This document shows, piece by piece, positions 11,162-22,364 of a stretch of DNA of 64,000 bases (positions are counted from its first letter, which is position 1; the number at the start of each line of letters is the position of its first letter). This DNA is from Phlyctochytrium arcticum (taxonomy: Eukaryota; Chytridiomycota; Chytridiomycetes; Chytridiales; Chytridiaceae). The stretch covers positions 62,001 to 126,000 of the forward strand of contig JAHLKI010000029.1 in the NCBI GenBank assembly GCA_025602905.1. Direction: 5' to 3'. The translations under genes were made by a program, and so were the position numbers. A model generated the notes under the pieces. That model ran no database searches. It was not told where the DNA came from and was given only the letters and a program-made list of their open reading frames with translations.

Positions 11162-12690
11162 GTAAGTTACATGGTTTTCTGTCGAATTCCCGTTCTCTTT
11201 TACTGGAGTACGGACCATTTGCATTTCATGCTTCATTCTACTCTTTCTTAGACATCACAACTTTTGGTGCATGCTTCAACTTGCTATATACATCCGCAAT
11301 ACATACATTGTCCACGTACTCCCCATAGTATCTCTTTTTCCGGCAGCCTTATCTTGTCCGGAATTCGCTTGTGGTTTCAGGCGTATTCCTTGTTCACTGA
11401 ACATGATACTTTTGCTTTGTCCTCACATTGCCCGGCTCAGATAAACGGTTTTACGGTTCGGAAAGATCCAAAAAGTTGCCGTCACGTTCAGAGTCTTCTA
11501 CTTTTTGGTTAACCCGCACGCAATCCGTCCTACTAACCCGACCAACTTGTTTTTCTTTGATTTGATCATGTCCTCCTCCCTCCCTTACTATGAATGTCCT
11601 GATGAAATTACACTTAATAGCTATGATAGATTTGAAAATCATGATGCTTGTCAAGGATTTAGGTTTGGCACGGTTGTAGGCAGATCGTAACATGACCAGA
11701 AAAACTCCGCTCGCAGAAGAGAAAAAAGTAAATGGAAAGACTTACTCCAATGAAAAAAATGATTCCGGATTCCCCACTTTAGTAAAATGCGACATGCCAA
11801 CAATTGCAAAGAGTCCATAGTTTTTTATGACAAATCATAAAGGGAGAAGAGAAGATGGTTGAATACACAGAAGCTGTGGAAATCGGCGGATGGTGGTTGT
11901 CGTAAAATCAAAAGTCTGTGGAAAAAGAATTTACTCTTCGTCGTCTCCAAGACTGTTGCTGTTCTCCCATGCTTGATGTCCCAGTCTACCGTTGCTAAAA
12001 TAACTTTGGAAACCGGTTGGAGACCTCCACAAAATCACATTAATTAACCTCTTCTTCCCAAGCAAGCACATCCACAAAGTGTGGAAGAGCATCCTTTTAA
12101 CGAACGCATAATCTTGCGCATTTCTGACATTCAAATCACATTCAGGATGCGCGCAGTGGTTTTCCAGCGCTGGGTGCAGCTGCTGTTCACATCTTCCATC
12201 ACAATTACTCTTCAAAGCTGGGCACGAATTTTGACAATTGGAGCTTGGCAATGCTGCGTTGGATGGCTATGTTGAATCGGTCATCATAACTTGTGATTAG
12301 AGACCGCAAGAGAGACTTCCATGTTTTTGGATGGCTTTTTTCCCCTTAAGCCGCTGATTGACAGTCCGGGAGTATGCCTGTGCAAAGCACTGACAGCTCA
12401 GGGGCGACAAGCCGGAAGCGTAAGGCCGGGGCCGTGCGCTTTTTGTATCTTGTTTTGCATGAGTGCTCTTGATAGTTCTAGCCTTGTGGCATTCCCTCGC
12501 ACCCACAGGTGCAAATGAAGCGCATTCCAAATTTGCTTTGCAAAAATCAGGCAGTATTTACCGCAAAGAGTAGTAAGAGTGATGATAACTTTTATTGCAA
12601 GTTGTGATAAGTGTGCATTACATTGAACGCAGGGTAAAACAGCAGCAAGCTAGTAGTAGACGACGACGACGACGACTCAAAACACACTAT
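11162..12690. other. Intergenic region
   Basis: No gene can be supported. A minus-strand ORF at 11931-12251 contains a Cys-rich stretch (SNCQNSCPALKSNCDGRC) that could be an exon of a small secreted protein, but neither a signal peptide nor matching splice sites were found. A short GAC trinucleotide run lies at about 12660-12676. Confidence 0.3.
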
Positions 12691-13050
12691 CTATGATTGA
12701 CCACAGGTGCAGGTATCCTTGCATTCACATCCTTTGCCAGTTCCATTACAGCTACATGCCTGGAGAGTGACGAGATTAGTCCTGATGATACACATGGAAA
12801 AAAAAGGACATTAGGAAAAGGTACCTCATCGTGCTTGGTCTTGTTCAAACGGGCATCAGCATCACGGGCGTGAGCGGCAGCGGGTTGATGGGATGCAGCG
12901 GCACATTCACAGTTTTGGGTTCCAGTCGAGCATGGGCAGGCACCCGTGTCGCTTTCTACATCAAGAATCTGTGTTAGCGGTAACACACATATAAAAAAAT
13001 TGAGAACACATACTGGGGCATGAGCAGTTCTTCTTTCCCGAGTCGGCCAT
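12691..13050 (-). CDS. Metallothionein-like Cys-rich protein, three exons
   Basis: Exons 13014-13050, 12825-12955 and 12691-12759 join in frame to a 78-residue protein. Cysteines come in two clusters of C-x-C pairs: an N-terminal one (CSC, CPC, CEC) and a C-terminal one (ACSCNGTGKGC, ECKDTCTC), separated by a spacer of about 35 residues rich in Ala, His, Asp and Lys. No signal peptide is present, so it should be cytosolic. The two-cluster, Cys-x-Cys layout with no aromatic residues is typical of metallothioneins, which bind Cu, Zn or Cd through thiolates. All introns have GT-AG ends (58 and 65 nt). A TATA box lies 110 bp upstream. None of this is visible from long ORFs, because every exon is short. 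Confidence 0.85.
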
Positions 13051-13160
13051 TGTTCTTTAGTAGTAGATAGGATGCGAGTTAAATGTGGTTTGAGATGTGG
13101 TTGAGATGTGGTTGGATGGAGTATAAATTCCAAAGCGGGGGAGGAACGAGAGACCTCTGG

Positions 13161-13168
13161 CTTTTATA
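13161..13168 (-). promoter_or_regulatory. TATA box of the metallothionein-like gene
   Basis: TATAAAAG on the minus strand, about 110 bp upstream of the metallothionein start at 13050. A strong TATA box suits an inducible metal- or stress-response gene. Confidence 0.5.
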
Positions 13169-13685
13169 GGCAAACCGCAAGCAGTCTGTGATGTCACCGC
13201 GATTGTCATCACTCATGGATGCGCGATTTATGCCCTAATAGCAGATTCAGCACAGATTTCAGCTGAGACATTTTTGCTCTCCAACGCCATTTCAAAGATC
13301 ACACTCGAGGGATTTATTTCCAGCCAGACGCATTAATGGCTCGTTTTGCGGGAATTGTTATCTAGGCAGAACAAACGGCGAAGCGGCGAAGCTACGGGCA
13401 GCGAGAAACAAAGGAAAAGTGACATTGGATCTGGAGCCATGGCTAGTTGAAAGCAAGACAGAAAGGCTTGAACCCGGCGAGCAATATTAGCTATCATAGA
13501 TCAGCGCTTTTAGTTTGGTCAAGTATACGGCAGAGTGGACAGCCTAGCGCTGCCCACTCTGTCGTAGTCTGCACAAGAGAAAATCCACTACGATATATTC
13601 CTTCAAAAATCAATGCATGGGCTCTCCTGAATAGGAAATGAACTCAGAAAAGATTTCCCAATGAATGCTAAAGGGTAAACTCACG
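13169..13685. other. Intergenic region
   Basis: It carries the upstream promoter DNA of the metallothionein-like gene and the 3' flank of the next minus-strand gene. The only long ORF (13447-13641, +) has no recognisable features. Confidence 0.35.
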
Positions 13686-14357
13686 TCACATTTCGTCCAA
13701 AGTGTCCCAGTCCGACACAGGCGGGCCAGGTTCAAAACAAAACTTGACCCCGTCAACGCAAGTCTCTAAATCAATGACCTTCAACTCGACACGCTCTTCA
13801 TCAAATGAATAGAACAATTCCACTTTCGCCTTTTTGATATTGAGATAGGACTTTGCCCAAGCGATAAGAGGCTCAATCGCAGTTCCATAAGTTCCTAAAT
13901 GGAGCCGCATCCAGTCGCCCGTCTTTGTGTGGCGGTATACATCTTGTTTGTCGCCATCCATCGGTTTGAGAGTATCCAGAGTTTTGTACAAAAACCCATC
14001 GTTCGCCATGTGGACGTTCAGAAAAAGTCCGTTTTTGCCGCTCCAGCGTTCTTCATGCGTCCACAGGTCAGAGGAATAAGTGACACTATTGTCATTGTCA
14101 GCGGGGACCATATACTTGATGCGGACGTTGTTGGTAAGGACTTGGCCGCGACTGAGGGACATTGCGTTCTCAGCAAGGGCATTTTTCCAACAGTCAAAAA
14201 TCCGTCCTAGGTTTTCCAAACTAAAGCGGTGTGGAGTAGTAGCCAGCGCATGGCAATATGCCTGGAGCCCTTTCGCTTTAACCCCTCCATCGTCAACGTC
14301 AGTAAAGAAGGCACGATAGAAGGACTTGGTTTCTTCAGTACTTTCAGTCACCGACAT
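13686..14357 (-). CDS. Unrecognised 223-residue protein, single exon
   Basis: A complete intronless ORF from an ATG at 14357 to a stop at 13686. Composition is that of a soluble globular protein with mixed alpha/beta character (GLQAYCHALATTPHRFSLEN, LFLNVHMANDGFLYKT, VELFYSFDEERVELKVIDLE) and no signal peptide or membrane segment. It lies divergent to the aldo/keto reductase with 569 bp between the starts, so the two may share a promoter region. The reading resembles a small lipocalin-like or NTF2-like barrel in its strand spacing, but that is only an impression. No family is claimed. Confidence 0.65.
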   Translation of the reverse strand: MSVTESTEETKSFYRAFFTDVDDGGVKAKGLQAYCHALATTPHRFSLENLGRIFDCWKNALAENAMSLSRGQVLTNNVRIKYMVPADNDNSVTYSSDLWTHEERWSGKNGLFLNVHMANDGFLYKTLDTLKPMDGDKQDVYRHTKTGDWMRLHLGTYGTAIEPLIAWAKSYLNIKKAKVELFYSFDEERVELKVIDLETCVDGVKFCFEPGPPVSDWDTLDEM

Positions 14358-14926
14358 CTATTGTAAAACGAAGTGAGGAAAAGGTCATTAGGCTACCGAA
14401 AACGTACGGTAAACGTACCGTATTGAAAAACTATCTGGGCCTTCCGAACGAGAGCTGTAGGGGACTCGGCGGGGAGTCCAAGGTATTTGCATAGACGTGG
14501 GGCAACATTCGAAAACTGATCCGCAAAGGGAATTTGGACGACGACTTTGTTGATTTTGATAAAAAGGTGACCCGAATCCTGTCCTTTGACTGCTAAATGG
14601 GTTTAGGGGAAAAGGATGGGTCTCACTGTCTCTTCACAAGGGACAGTGAGACCACGGTGCTTCGCACTTGCTGCTTCGGGAGCAGGGTCTGATAGCAAGT
14701 GCGGCTCTATTGACCGTCACCTTGTACATGTTGCAACCACACCGAAAGTCTTTTGGCTTCTTGCCGTCGTTTGAAGAATATAGAGTTTTTATAGATCTAC
14801 TATAGTAGTCGAGGATATTTCATTTATGTGAGATGGCTGTCGAAGAGTGTTCAATAGATAAAATATCGGTAGTCGGTCGCTGTCTGCACACTCACTTGTG
14901 TCAAGATCAGCTGGAAGACAACAATC
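14358..14926. other. Shared upstream region of two divergent genes
   Basis: This stretch separates the minus-strand unrecognised gene from the plus-strand aldo/keto reductase. No ORF stands out. It contains a short inverted repeat: CTCACTGTC near 14621 and GACAGTGAG near 14643. Confidence 0.4.
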
Positions 14927-15929
14927 ATGTCAGTCCCAAATTGCAAACTCTCTGACAAAAAGACCATTCCGGTGCTTGGTTTCGGAACAGGAACAGCCTG
15001 GTTCAAGCGAGGCGACAACGCTGCTACTACCACTGTCAACCGTGCACTGGTAGACTCGCTCAAGAGCGCACTCAAGGCCGGCTTTACCCATCTTGACACC
15101 GCTGAGGTAGGATGAAACCCTGGATGAAACCTCCTATATACTTCGAATCATTGATTGACCACCTACACTGAGCTACATACACACTTTCAATCTGTCCTAA
15201 CGTTTGTTTAAAAAGGCCTATGGCACCGAGGAAGAATTGGGTATTGCCATCAAGGAGACGGGCATCTCCCCCTCCTCCCTCTTCATCACCACCAAAGTAT
15301 CAAAAAGCATTCAAGACCCCGTCGCATCCCTCCAGGCCTCCCTAAAGAAACTTGAGCTAGAGTCCGTCAACCTCTTTCTCATCCACAGTCCCTTCTCATT
15401 CGAAAAATACGGCACAACACTCAACGATGCCTGGCGAGCCATGGAGGCTACAGTCGATCAAGGACTCGCCAAATCCATTGGAGTCTCCAATTTTGGTATT
15501 GAGGATCTGCAACAGGTCCTTGATATCGCCCGAATCAAACCTGTCGTCAACCAGATTGAATTTCACCCGTACCTGCACGTACAAACCGCTGACTTGCGTC
15601 ACTTTTGCGCTGCCCACAAGGTTCTTATTGAAGCTTACTCCCCGCTAGCTCCCTTGACGCAGGAGGCTGCCAAGGGTCAACCCGTTGAAGCGGTCGTTCG
15701 AGACATTGCCCAAACACACGGCAAATCACCCGCCCAAGTGCTCATCCGATGGTCGATTCAAAAGGATGCAGTGCCCATCACTACATCGTCCAAAGTAGAA
15801 CGCCAGCAGGAGTACTTGGCATCTACCCAGTTTGAATTAACATCGGAGGATATGGAGAGGATTGACGACGCTGGCAGTCAATTCCACATGCGCATTTATT
15901 GGGAACAAAACTTTCCTCCTGAGGGGTAA
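14927..15929 (+). CDS. Aldo/keto reductase, two exons
   Basis: Exon 1 14927-15106, intron 15107-15215 (GTAGGA...AAAAAG, with a CCTAAC branch motif), exon 2 15216-15929; about 297 residues. The AKR catalytic tetrad is visible: Asp in THLDTAE, Tyr in AYGTEEEL (at the exon junction), Lys in ITTKVS and His in FLIHSPF. Cofactor-side motifs follow: GLAKSIGVSNFG, NQIEFHPY, AYSPLAP and the NADP-binding segment VPITTSSKVERQQEYL. The enzyme reduces aldehydes or ketones with NADPH in the cytosol. It is near the usual family length (about 300), and the substrate cannot be told from sequence. Confidence 0.93.
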
Positions 15930-16278
15930 GCTGTAGGCTCCCCAATGCCAATGCTTATCGTAGGGTTCTAGTATAGATCTCTAGTTTTTTGCCCCATCGA
16001 TGTAGGCAAGTTTTGGGGTAGCGAGTAATGATGCAGTGTGAGCAGAGATGGGTATTAATGACAATATCAATTTCAATATAACAAAAAGTGTACAGATACA
16101 CTGGGGGACAAAAGATTACTACAAAAAAAGCCAAACATAAAATGGGTGGACAATCAAGCGATGGGGGGAAAGGGTGAATTGGATGTCGCGTGGGCGACAG
16201 GAGTTTCTTTGCGTGTATAGAGTTTAAAGTGGGATATGTGAGCAAGAGAGAGGGAGGGTTAGGAATTTGAGCATTCGC

Positions 16279-19200
16279 TTAACGCACAGTTGAAGTCACG
16301 GCCTCTTCTGGGGTCACACCACTTGGGGTAGTAGAACTGACGGTATTAGATGCACTACTGGTTAATGGCGGCGGCGGGATGGTAGATGGGGGATGGGAGG
16401 GTGTAGGAATGGTATACTGGTTCATCGACGACGCACTTTGCTGCTGTTGGTGGTGCTGCTGCTGCTGCTGCTGTACAGACCCCACTGCGGGTACAACCTG
16501 ATACGAATGATGCGGGTATTGATGATGATGATGTTGCTGTTGTTGTTGCTGGTGCAAGAGCATCGCTCTCCGCCGCTCAAACATGCCTCCCAGAACCGGA
16601 TGAACACTATTCATGTGTTGCGTCGTCACATCTAATGCAAATCGGGCGACAATGTTGAGGTACGGGTTATGCGGTCGGGAGAGGTAGGTGATGGGCGATG
16701 GGATGTTGGAGGAGGAGTAGAGTGCTGTAGGGGGAATTTCGACGGGAAAGGAAAACGCCGGCTGTTGCAGAAAATCGGATTCACAGTCGCTGTTCCAGAG
16801 ACCAGCAGAGATGAGCCGGTTTTTTAAAAGGGCCATCATGTCTGCTGCGGGTGGTCCAGCCTCCGTCCTCGCGCCTATAGGAGACGGACGAAGAAGAAGC
16901 AGATCGGAGGATGGATGATCCACTAATAGCCATGCTGCAGAGGATCCACGGACGACGGGTGGTGGTGGGGTAGGCACCCGCGGATACTCCATGTTCATAT
17001 ACCGTCGATACTCTTCCTGGTCTTCCTCTTTCACGAGACCATTATAAAGCCTGGGCAGGGACGCTCCCATCATCAGTATTTCCCCTCCTTCATCCATATC
17101 GTCGTCTTCAGCCCCACTGCCTGCAGCAGTAGCATTCCTAAGCCCGTCGCCAAACTCAGGTGGGGGCGTCGATTCCGCCGTTCCGAATTCAACCTGTCGA
17201 TGCTGAACATCCCCCAGTTCGGCAACAGGCACAACCCGTCGTCGCCCCCGCCGGCCCCCAAAATCTTCCGCCAGAATTTCTTCTACGGTAGCTTGCTTTT
17301 TGCGGAAAAAGTTGTGGGCTTGCTTGGCGGATTTTGTGCGGACATGCCGAGCGATGAGTTCCCAGTTGAGACCATAGACACGGAGGGCATCGCGGAACGC
17401 CAGTGTTTCCTCATTGTTCCAATACGATATGGTTCGTTTCGTAACTTGGGTTTCCTGGGTGGGTGTGCTGCTCGCCGCGGGATGTTCATACGGTGATGAT
17501 GCCGCAGAATGGGGTGTGACGTCGCCGCCGGTCATTCCGGACAGGGGGCTGTCAACGCCGGGAGAGATTCCTTCACCAGTAAGTAGCAATGTGGTCGCCA
17601 AACTATGCTCACGTCGCCTGCCAGCACGACGACGCTGCTGCTGCTGAGGAGGTAATGGCTGTGTGGGAGGAGGTTCTTGTGAAATGTCACTGGTCGTGGT
17701 GTCGGCGGCAACCGCTGCTGCTGGAAACTCTTCGGCCAGTACCAAACTACTAGCGACAGCTACCGGGCCCGCCGGTAGCACCGTGTCTACTGTTGTTGTT
17801 GTTGTTGTTGTTGTTATTAAAGTTGTTACTGTGCTGACCACTTCTGGTGCAATGGTAGTTGTGTCCATGACAGTGGTTATCTGACTTTCGTCCAGCCGTT
17901 GCATACCACCAGAAACTTTTGTTCCCAGATCCGGTTCTACTACTACTGCAGCAGCATCCTTGCCTTTACGACGACGTCCAGGACCACCCTTCCCAACTTC
18001 CGCATCACCCGTCTCCTCTTCATCTTCAACCACATCCATATCCACATTCTCCGGAGCAGTAACCCCTTCCACGACGTTTTGGACGACAGCAGCTCGTAAA
18101 CGAGCGCGAGATCCACGCCGTGATTCGGAATTGGGACCGTCAGCCGGGGAAGCTAGCGATGCTTTTCCTTTTGCACCACCACCACTGCCTTGGCCTGCCC
18201 CGGCTGTGACGTCCTTTCCTCGCCCAGCCCCTCGACGGCCTCCTGCCGGATCCTGCGTCGAGGCTGATAGTTGCCGCAGCTGTTTTTGTTGATTCACAAT
18301 TAGATAGGACTTTCCATCCGCGGGAGTCAGTTCTTTGCCGGCCTTCTTGGCTTGAGCCGCCTTTCTCTTGGCTCGACTCATGGCTCGCTTGATGGAATGC
18401 TTCAGATTCAACATGTTCTTTTCCCGATAGTAATATTCCACCACCTGTCGCGTGGTTTTGAAGGGCAAGAATGCCTTGATGGCGGGAAAGTTTTTGCCAA
18501 ATAAGTGCACCTTTTCCTTGAAAATCCGCTTTTCGGATTCTGACCAGCAATTGGCGAGCCGTGCGTTAAACGTATCCAGATCCCGTTTAGGGTGAAATAC
18601 CAAGTCGTTATAACTCGGGGCGGCTAAAAGCTGTTTTTGAAACGGGTCTATGACCATGGGTGGCTCGACTGCTGAACGTTGAGGATCGTGATCGGTGGGA
18701 TCATCATCCGAATTGCTGAGCTCGGAAGATTGCAAAAGTGCCAGTGCTGCTTGAAACTCTGCTTCGCTATTTACAGCATCAGACAAGAACGGGGTAGCCG
18801 TTGCCGCTGCGGCCCGCCGCGAGGGTCTTATAAAAGAAGTCGGTGGAAACTCAAGTCCATTTGAGGCGTCCACATCTCCATCATTGCCGGTATTGTTGGC
18901 AGCGTGAGTACTTGCCCCAGAACCAGCGCTGCCGCCCCCGCCGCCTCCCATGAGTGAAGGTCCGCTAGCGAGACCTCCCCGACTGCTACTTCCGCCTGCA
19001 CTACCTTCGTTTCCATTGCTGCCGTTAGCAAAACGACGTCGTTTGCGTGCCCGTTCCTCCTCTTTTAGCATCGCCGAGATTTCGTGCCACGCTTTCAGTT
19101 TCGTTCGGTATTCCTCTCGCAGCCTGCGCCGTCTGGCCCTGTTGGCCGCAAAGCGCTGGGCAATGTTTTTAACCAAAACAGGCTCAATTTTCCGAACGGC

Positions 19201-20298
19201 TTTCGCCCATTTTTCGGTGGCAATCGACTCACTCAAATCGTTCCCGGGCTGCTCGGATTGTAAAACTTCGGCGGGGCGCGCGAAAAAGACCAATTGTGCC
19301 CGTCCTGGCTCAGCATCGCCCCTCAAGGGAACATTATCAGATTCATGTGCTGTCGCTGTATCTTGATGATCCTTATTAAAAACGGTTTTAGTTCCCTTAT
19401 CTGTTTTGGTTTCGATGGAGCGATGAGCATGCCACGAGCGACGACGATTTTCCCGAATGAGTTTGCGGTAAAGGGTAAACTCGTTGTAGTGAGCCGCAGG
19501 TTCATCAAAATCAACGTCAGAGGAGTCTGAGCTGTCCAAATCATAAAAGGGGAGAAGTGAGCGGTTCTCTTCTTCTTCAAGGGCAGGGAGATTGGATTCC
19601 CTATTAAGCTTTGACTGCTGCATTGGTATCAGGTTTGTACCAGACATACTTCCAGTCGTGTTACTCCTCCGTCTAGGCAGTCTCCGCTTTCCGCCATCAT
19701 CGTCTTCTTCCATTTCAGCATCGGGGGAAAGTCTATCATGATTTTCTGTTGATTTCCCGGCTGGGCCGTTTCGTGACTCTTCATCGTCCTGCCTCTCATC
19801 CATATCGGAGGCGCTTTCTTGGTCGTCATCATCCACCGCCGCTAGTTCAGCCTCGAGAGCGGCAATCTCACGGTCCAACTCTGACAAGCGTCGCAAAGAA
19901 TCACGTCCTTCTTCGCCACTGATGGAGGGCGCAAACATTGACGAATCAGCAGTTCCGCGCATATCATCGCCACGAGCATGATTCCAACTAGATGAGTACT
20001 CCAAGGGGTGATGGTCCAGAGGTGCATGGGGGCGCGGGTAATCTCCTTCACTCAAAGATTCCCTCCTGGACGAGAATGCCTGATGGGAGGCATCTGATAG
20101 ACGGCGTCCCCTGTTATCCGCTAGCCCAAATTCAGCACTGTCATATCTAATGCTGCCTCGCCTGCCACCGGGTCCATCGCGAACAGGTGAGGAATTATAG
20201 GGAAAGTGGTGAGCCGCTGGCGTATCATGAGGAGAAGTCTGGTTCATGGCAGGATTTGCATAAGTTTTACGGGGTGCACCAGGAGCTTCATCTTGCAT
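16279..20298 (-). CDS. SNT1/NCoR-type SANT-domain corepressor, single exon
   Basis: A 1339-residue intronless ORF. Residues about 375-420 hold a basic helical segment (AKAVRKIEPVLVKNIAQRFA, then an Arg-rich coil). SANT domain 1 lies at about 575-635 (WSESEKRIFKEKVHLFGKNF, then VVEYYYREKNMLNLKHSIKR), and SANT domain 2 at about 955-1000 (YWNNEETLAFRDALRVYGLN, then AHNFFRKKQA). This two-SANT layout with the KNF/YYY pattern is that of NCoR/SMRT and of yeast Snt1, the scaffold of the Set3 histone deacetylase complex. The rest is disordered: acidic N-terminus, Gly/Ser runs, Thr-rich and Gln/His homopolymers near the C-terminus (codon runs at about 16440-16560 and 17795-17820). It is a probable nuclear transcriptional corepressor. 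Confidence 0.85.
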   Translation of the reverse strand: MQDEAPGAPRKTYANPAMNQTSPHDTPAAHHFPYNSSPVRDGPGGRRGSIRYDSAEFGLADNRGRRLSDASHQAFSSRRESLSEGDYPRPHAPLDHHPLEYSSSWNHARGDDMRGTADSSMFAPSISGEEGRDSLRRLSELDREIAALEAELAAVDDDDQESASDMDERQDDEESRNGPAGKSTENHDRLSPDAEMEEDDDGGKRRLPRRRSNTTGSMSGTNLIPMQQSKLNRESNLPALEEEENRSLLPFYDLDSSDSSDVDFDEPAAHYNEFTLYRKLIRENRRRSWHAHRSIETKTDKGTKTVFNKDHQDTATAHESDNVPLRGDAEPGRAQLVFFARPAEVLQSEQPGNDLSESIATEKWAKAVRKIEPVLVKNIAQRFAANRARRRRLREEYRTKLKAWHEISAMLKEEERARKRRRFANGSNGNEGSAGGSSSRGGLASGPSLMGGGGGGSAGSGASTHAANNTGNDGDVDASNGLEFPPTSFIRPSRRAAAATATPFLSDAVNSEAEFQAALALLQSSELSNSDDDPTDHDPQRSAVEPPMVIDPFQKQLLAAPSYNDLVFHPKRDLDTFNARLANCWSESEKRIFKEKVHLFGKNFPAIKAFLPFKTTRQVVEYYYREKNMLNLKHSIKRAMSRAKRKAAQAKKAGKELTPADGKSYLIVNQQKQLRQLSASTQDPAGGRRGAGRGKDVTAGAGQGSGGGAKGKASLASPADGPNSESRRGSRARLRAAVVQNVVEGVTAPENVDMDVVEDEEETGDAEVGKGGPGRRRKGKDAAAVVVEPDLGTKVSGGMQRLDESQITTVMDTTTIAPEVVSTVTTLITTTTTTTTVDTVLPAGPVAVASSLVLAEEFPAAAVAADTTTSDISQEPPPTQPLPPQQQQRRRAGRRREHSLATTLLLTGEGISPGVDSPLSGMTGGDVTPHSAASSPYEHPAASSTPTQETQVTKRTISYWNNEETLAFRDALRVYGLNWELIARHVRTKSAKQAHNFFRKKQATVEEILAEDFGGRRGRRRVVPVAELGDVQHRQVEFGTAESTPPPEFGDGLRNATAAGSGAEDDDMDEGGEILMMGASLPRLYNGLVKEEDQEEYRRYMNMEYPRVPTPPPPVVRGSSAAWLLVDHPSSDLLLLRPSPIGARTEAGPPAADMMALLKNRLISAGLWNSDCESDFLQQPAFSFPVEIPPTALYSSSNIPSPITYLSRPHNPYLNIVARFALDVTTQHMNSVHPVLGGMFERRRAMLLHQQQQQQHHHHQYPHHSYQVVPAVGSVQQQQQQHHQQQQSASSMNQYTIPTPSHPPSTIPPPPLTSSASNTVSSTTPSGVTPEEAVTSTVR

Positions 20299-21413
20299 GC
20301 GTGAAAGTGTCCGTCGTCGTCGTCGTCCAAACTCCTAGACCCGGGTATTTTGCCGTTTTGCTGTAGCTAATCTTCTTTCCAAGGCGCACTTGATCCTGCC
20401 GGCAGGACCGTGCTCGGTCTTTACTTTTGCGTTAATGGTAATGTCCTTTCGTTCCGTTGGCCCCGCGGCCCTACCAAATCATTATCATGCTCCGGCTGTG
20501 GCTTATGACAATCACCGCCGCCCATCATTTCATTTCATGCAGGCATGGTCTAAATTCCAAAGAGTATCTAGTGGGACATCTCATGGGGATTTAACTCCCA
20601 CCCCATATTCCGATGTACTTGGCACTACTTCTTTCTCAGCCGATGAGTGGCCCGAATCCCGGGACAGATCAACTTGACCCATCCCGGGCCATCCGGTAAA
20701 CTAAACGAGATACACGCCACTACTTTTATCCCAACCGCTTGATCAACAGCCAAAAGGATGGAGAGGTCGGGATCGAGGGCAAGATGGACTATATCCTCCA
20801 ATAATGCTTTGAGTTGGTGCCCGCATGCCAATCGCCGGTAATGCGCGATTCAAATGAAAACACGGACGTAAAAAACCTGCTCGACGGACAAAATGTTGGG
20901 CCAGAGATCATTTCCGGATAGGAGGACCCGCTGAGAACGTGTGTGGAAGCAATAGTATACGAAATTCGAAGCAATAACGCAATTTGGGAAAACAATAATT
21001 CGAAAGCAATGGCATGATTTGAAGAGAGACCAGTAAAGGATCATTTGCTGGGGTTCAGTCGAATCGGTCCATGCTCTTGCGGATAACCAACCCCAATGCG
21101 AATTCATGATGGATGATACGGGCCTCGTGCATCTCCCAAAGGTAAACTTCACACTGTTTGAGGAGGCTTTCAACACAAAGAAGGAAGTGGAACGATTGGG
21201 ACAAGTCAAGTCCACCATTGTGCAAGGGCAAGTGACAGCAAGAGCTGGGTACACTTTAGAGAATAGTGGGCACTAAATCCCCAATTGGATCTCACGCCTG
21301 GTCCTTTGCTGTGAATCAACAATCCTAGTAAAACTAGTCCAAAGATGGTTCGCATGGGCATCATGTATTATTATATACATTGCAAAGTAAACAAAGATAA
21401 GAGCACCGATCGC
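20299..21413. other. Intergenic region between SNT1-like and uS10 genes
   Basis: No gene is supported. A run of GTC repeats lies at about 20310-20330, just upstream of the SNT1-like start. Minus-strand ORFs at 20789-20995 and 20850-21254 overlap each other and show no recognisable domain. Confidence 0.35.
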
Positions 21414-21847
21414 TTAAGCATTCTGGATGGTGACCTCAACCTCCACACCGGGCTCGATAGAGATGGAAGTCTGGAAAATAAACAAAAGCAATAAGTACAC
21501 GGACAATGCCAGCAAGTAAAGGAAAAACAACGTACAATCTGCTTGACGATCTCAGAGGGAGAGTGCAAGTCAATGAGACGCTTGTGGATACGCATCTCGT
21601 AACGGTCCCAGGTTTTGGAACCCTCTCCACAAGGGGTCTTACGGGTGGTGATGCGCAAAACCTTGGTGGGGAGACGGACGGGGCCCTTGACCTTGAGCTC
21701 CTTCTCCTTGGCGCGGTTGATCAAGTCAGCGCAGACCTTCTCGAGGTTCTTGACGTTGCGGGAGGTCAACGTGATGCGGATGCGGTGGACCTTGGCCTCA
21801 ACGGCCTCCTCGTAACCGGGCTTTCCCTTGGGAGCGACGTAGGACAT
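21414..21847 (-). CDS. RPS20: 40S ribosomal protein S20e (uS10), two exons
   Basis: Exon 1 21536-21847 starts [20 protein letters not shown] and ends IVKQI; intron 21471-21535 (GTACGT...TTCCAG); exon 2 21414-21470 reads [18 protein letters not shown]. The 122-residue product is close to the usual eukaryotic length (about 120). The motifs [39 protein letters not shown] and [20 protein letters not shown] are those of uS10/S20e, a small-subunit protein at the head of the ribosome. The ORF is open upstream of the chosen ATG, but that extension has no resemblance to the family. Confidence 0.97.
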
Positions 21848-22265
21848 GTTCGTTTTGTTGTGGTGTCGGAAAGAACAAGTCTCAGCGGTGACTCCCTGAA
21901 CGATTTGCAAGCGAATGAACTTTTGCAAAGAGGAAGAACTCGTCCAGTGTCCCGCGATCGCCTGGTCTTTTTCAGCTCTGCAGCCAATCACGTCGCAGAC
22001 ACTCGAGGGCGGATCGACCCGCTTGCGCAGCAATCATCTGAAAGGACTTTTGACTCTGCGAGGTCTGCGAGGTCTGCGGTGGAAAGAATACTTGGAAAAT
22101 AAAACGATGACGCAGCTGCATATTACCGCCCCGCCATAATTACCGAGGATGCTGTTACCAGTAACCAGTGGAATTTGAGATGCAGGTAAATATCATTTTA
22201 GCTGCACCAAGCAGATTTGGTTATGGAATTATGAACAAGAGTGAATAGAAGATTAGGAAAGTATT

Positions 22266-22279
22266 GGGGGGGGGGGGGG
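22266..22279. repeat. Poly-G run, 14 nt
   Basis: Uninterrupted G homopolymer about 90 bp beyond the stop codon of the S41 peptidase gene, in the 3' flank. Confidence 0.9.
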
Positions 22280-22364
22280 ATCTACAGTAAAAGGGGCTAT
22301 ATATTTGGGAGAGATAGGGAAGAAGGGATTTGTACTAAGTAAAAAGAATGGTGCTGAAAAAAAA

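Noticed and set aside
16393..16635. Leu-rich plus-strand ORF
   Set aside because: It is the antisense of the Gln/His codon runs of the SNT1-like gene.
21848..22033. N-terminal extension of ribosomal protein uS10
   Set aside because: The frame is open upstream of the ATG at 21847, but the extra residues are unlike the family and the product from 21847 has the standard length.
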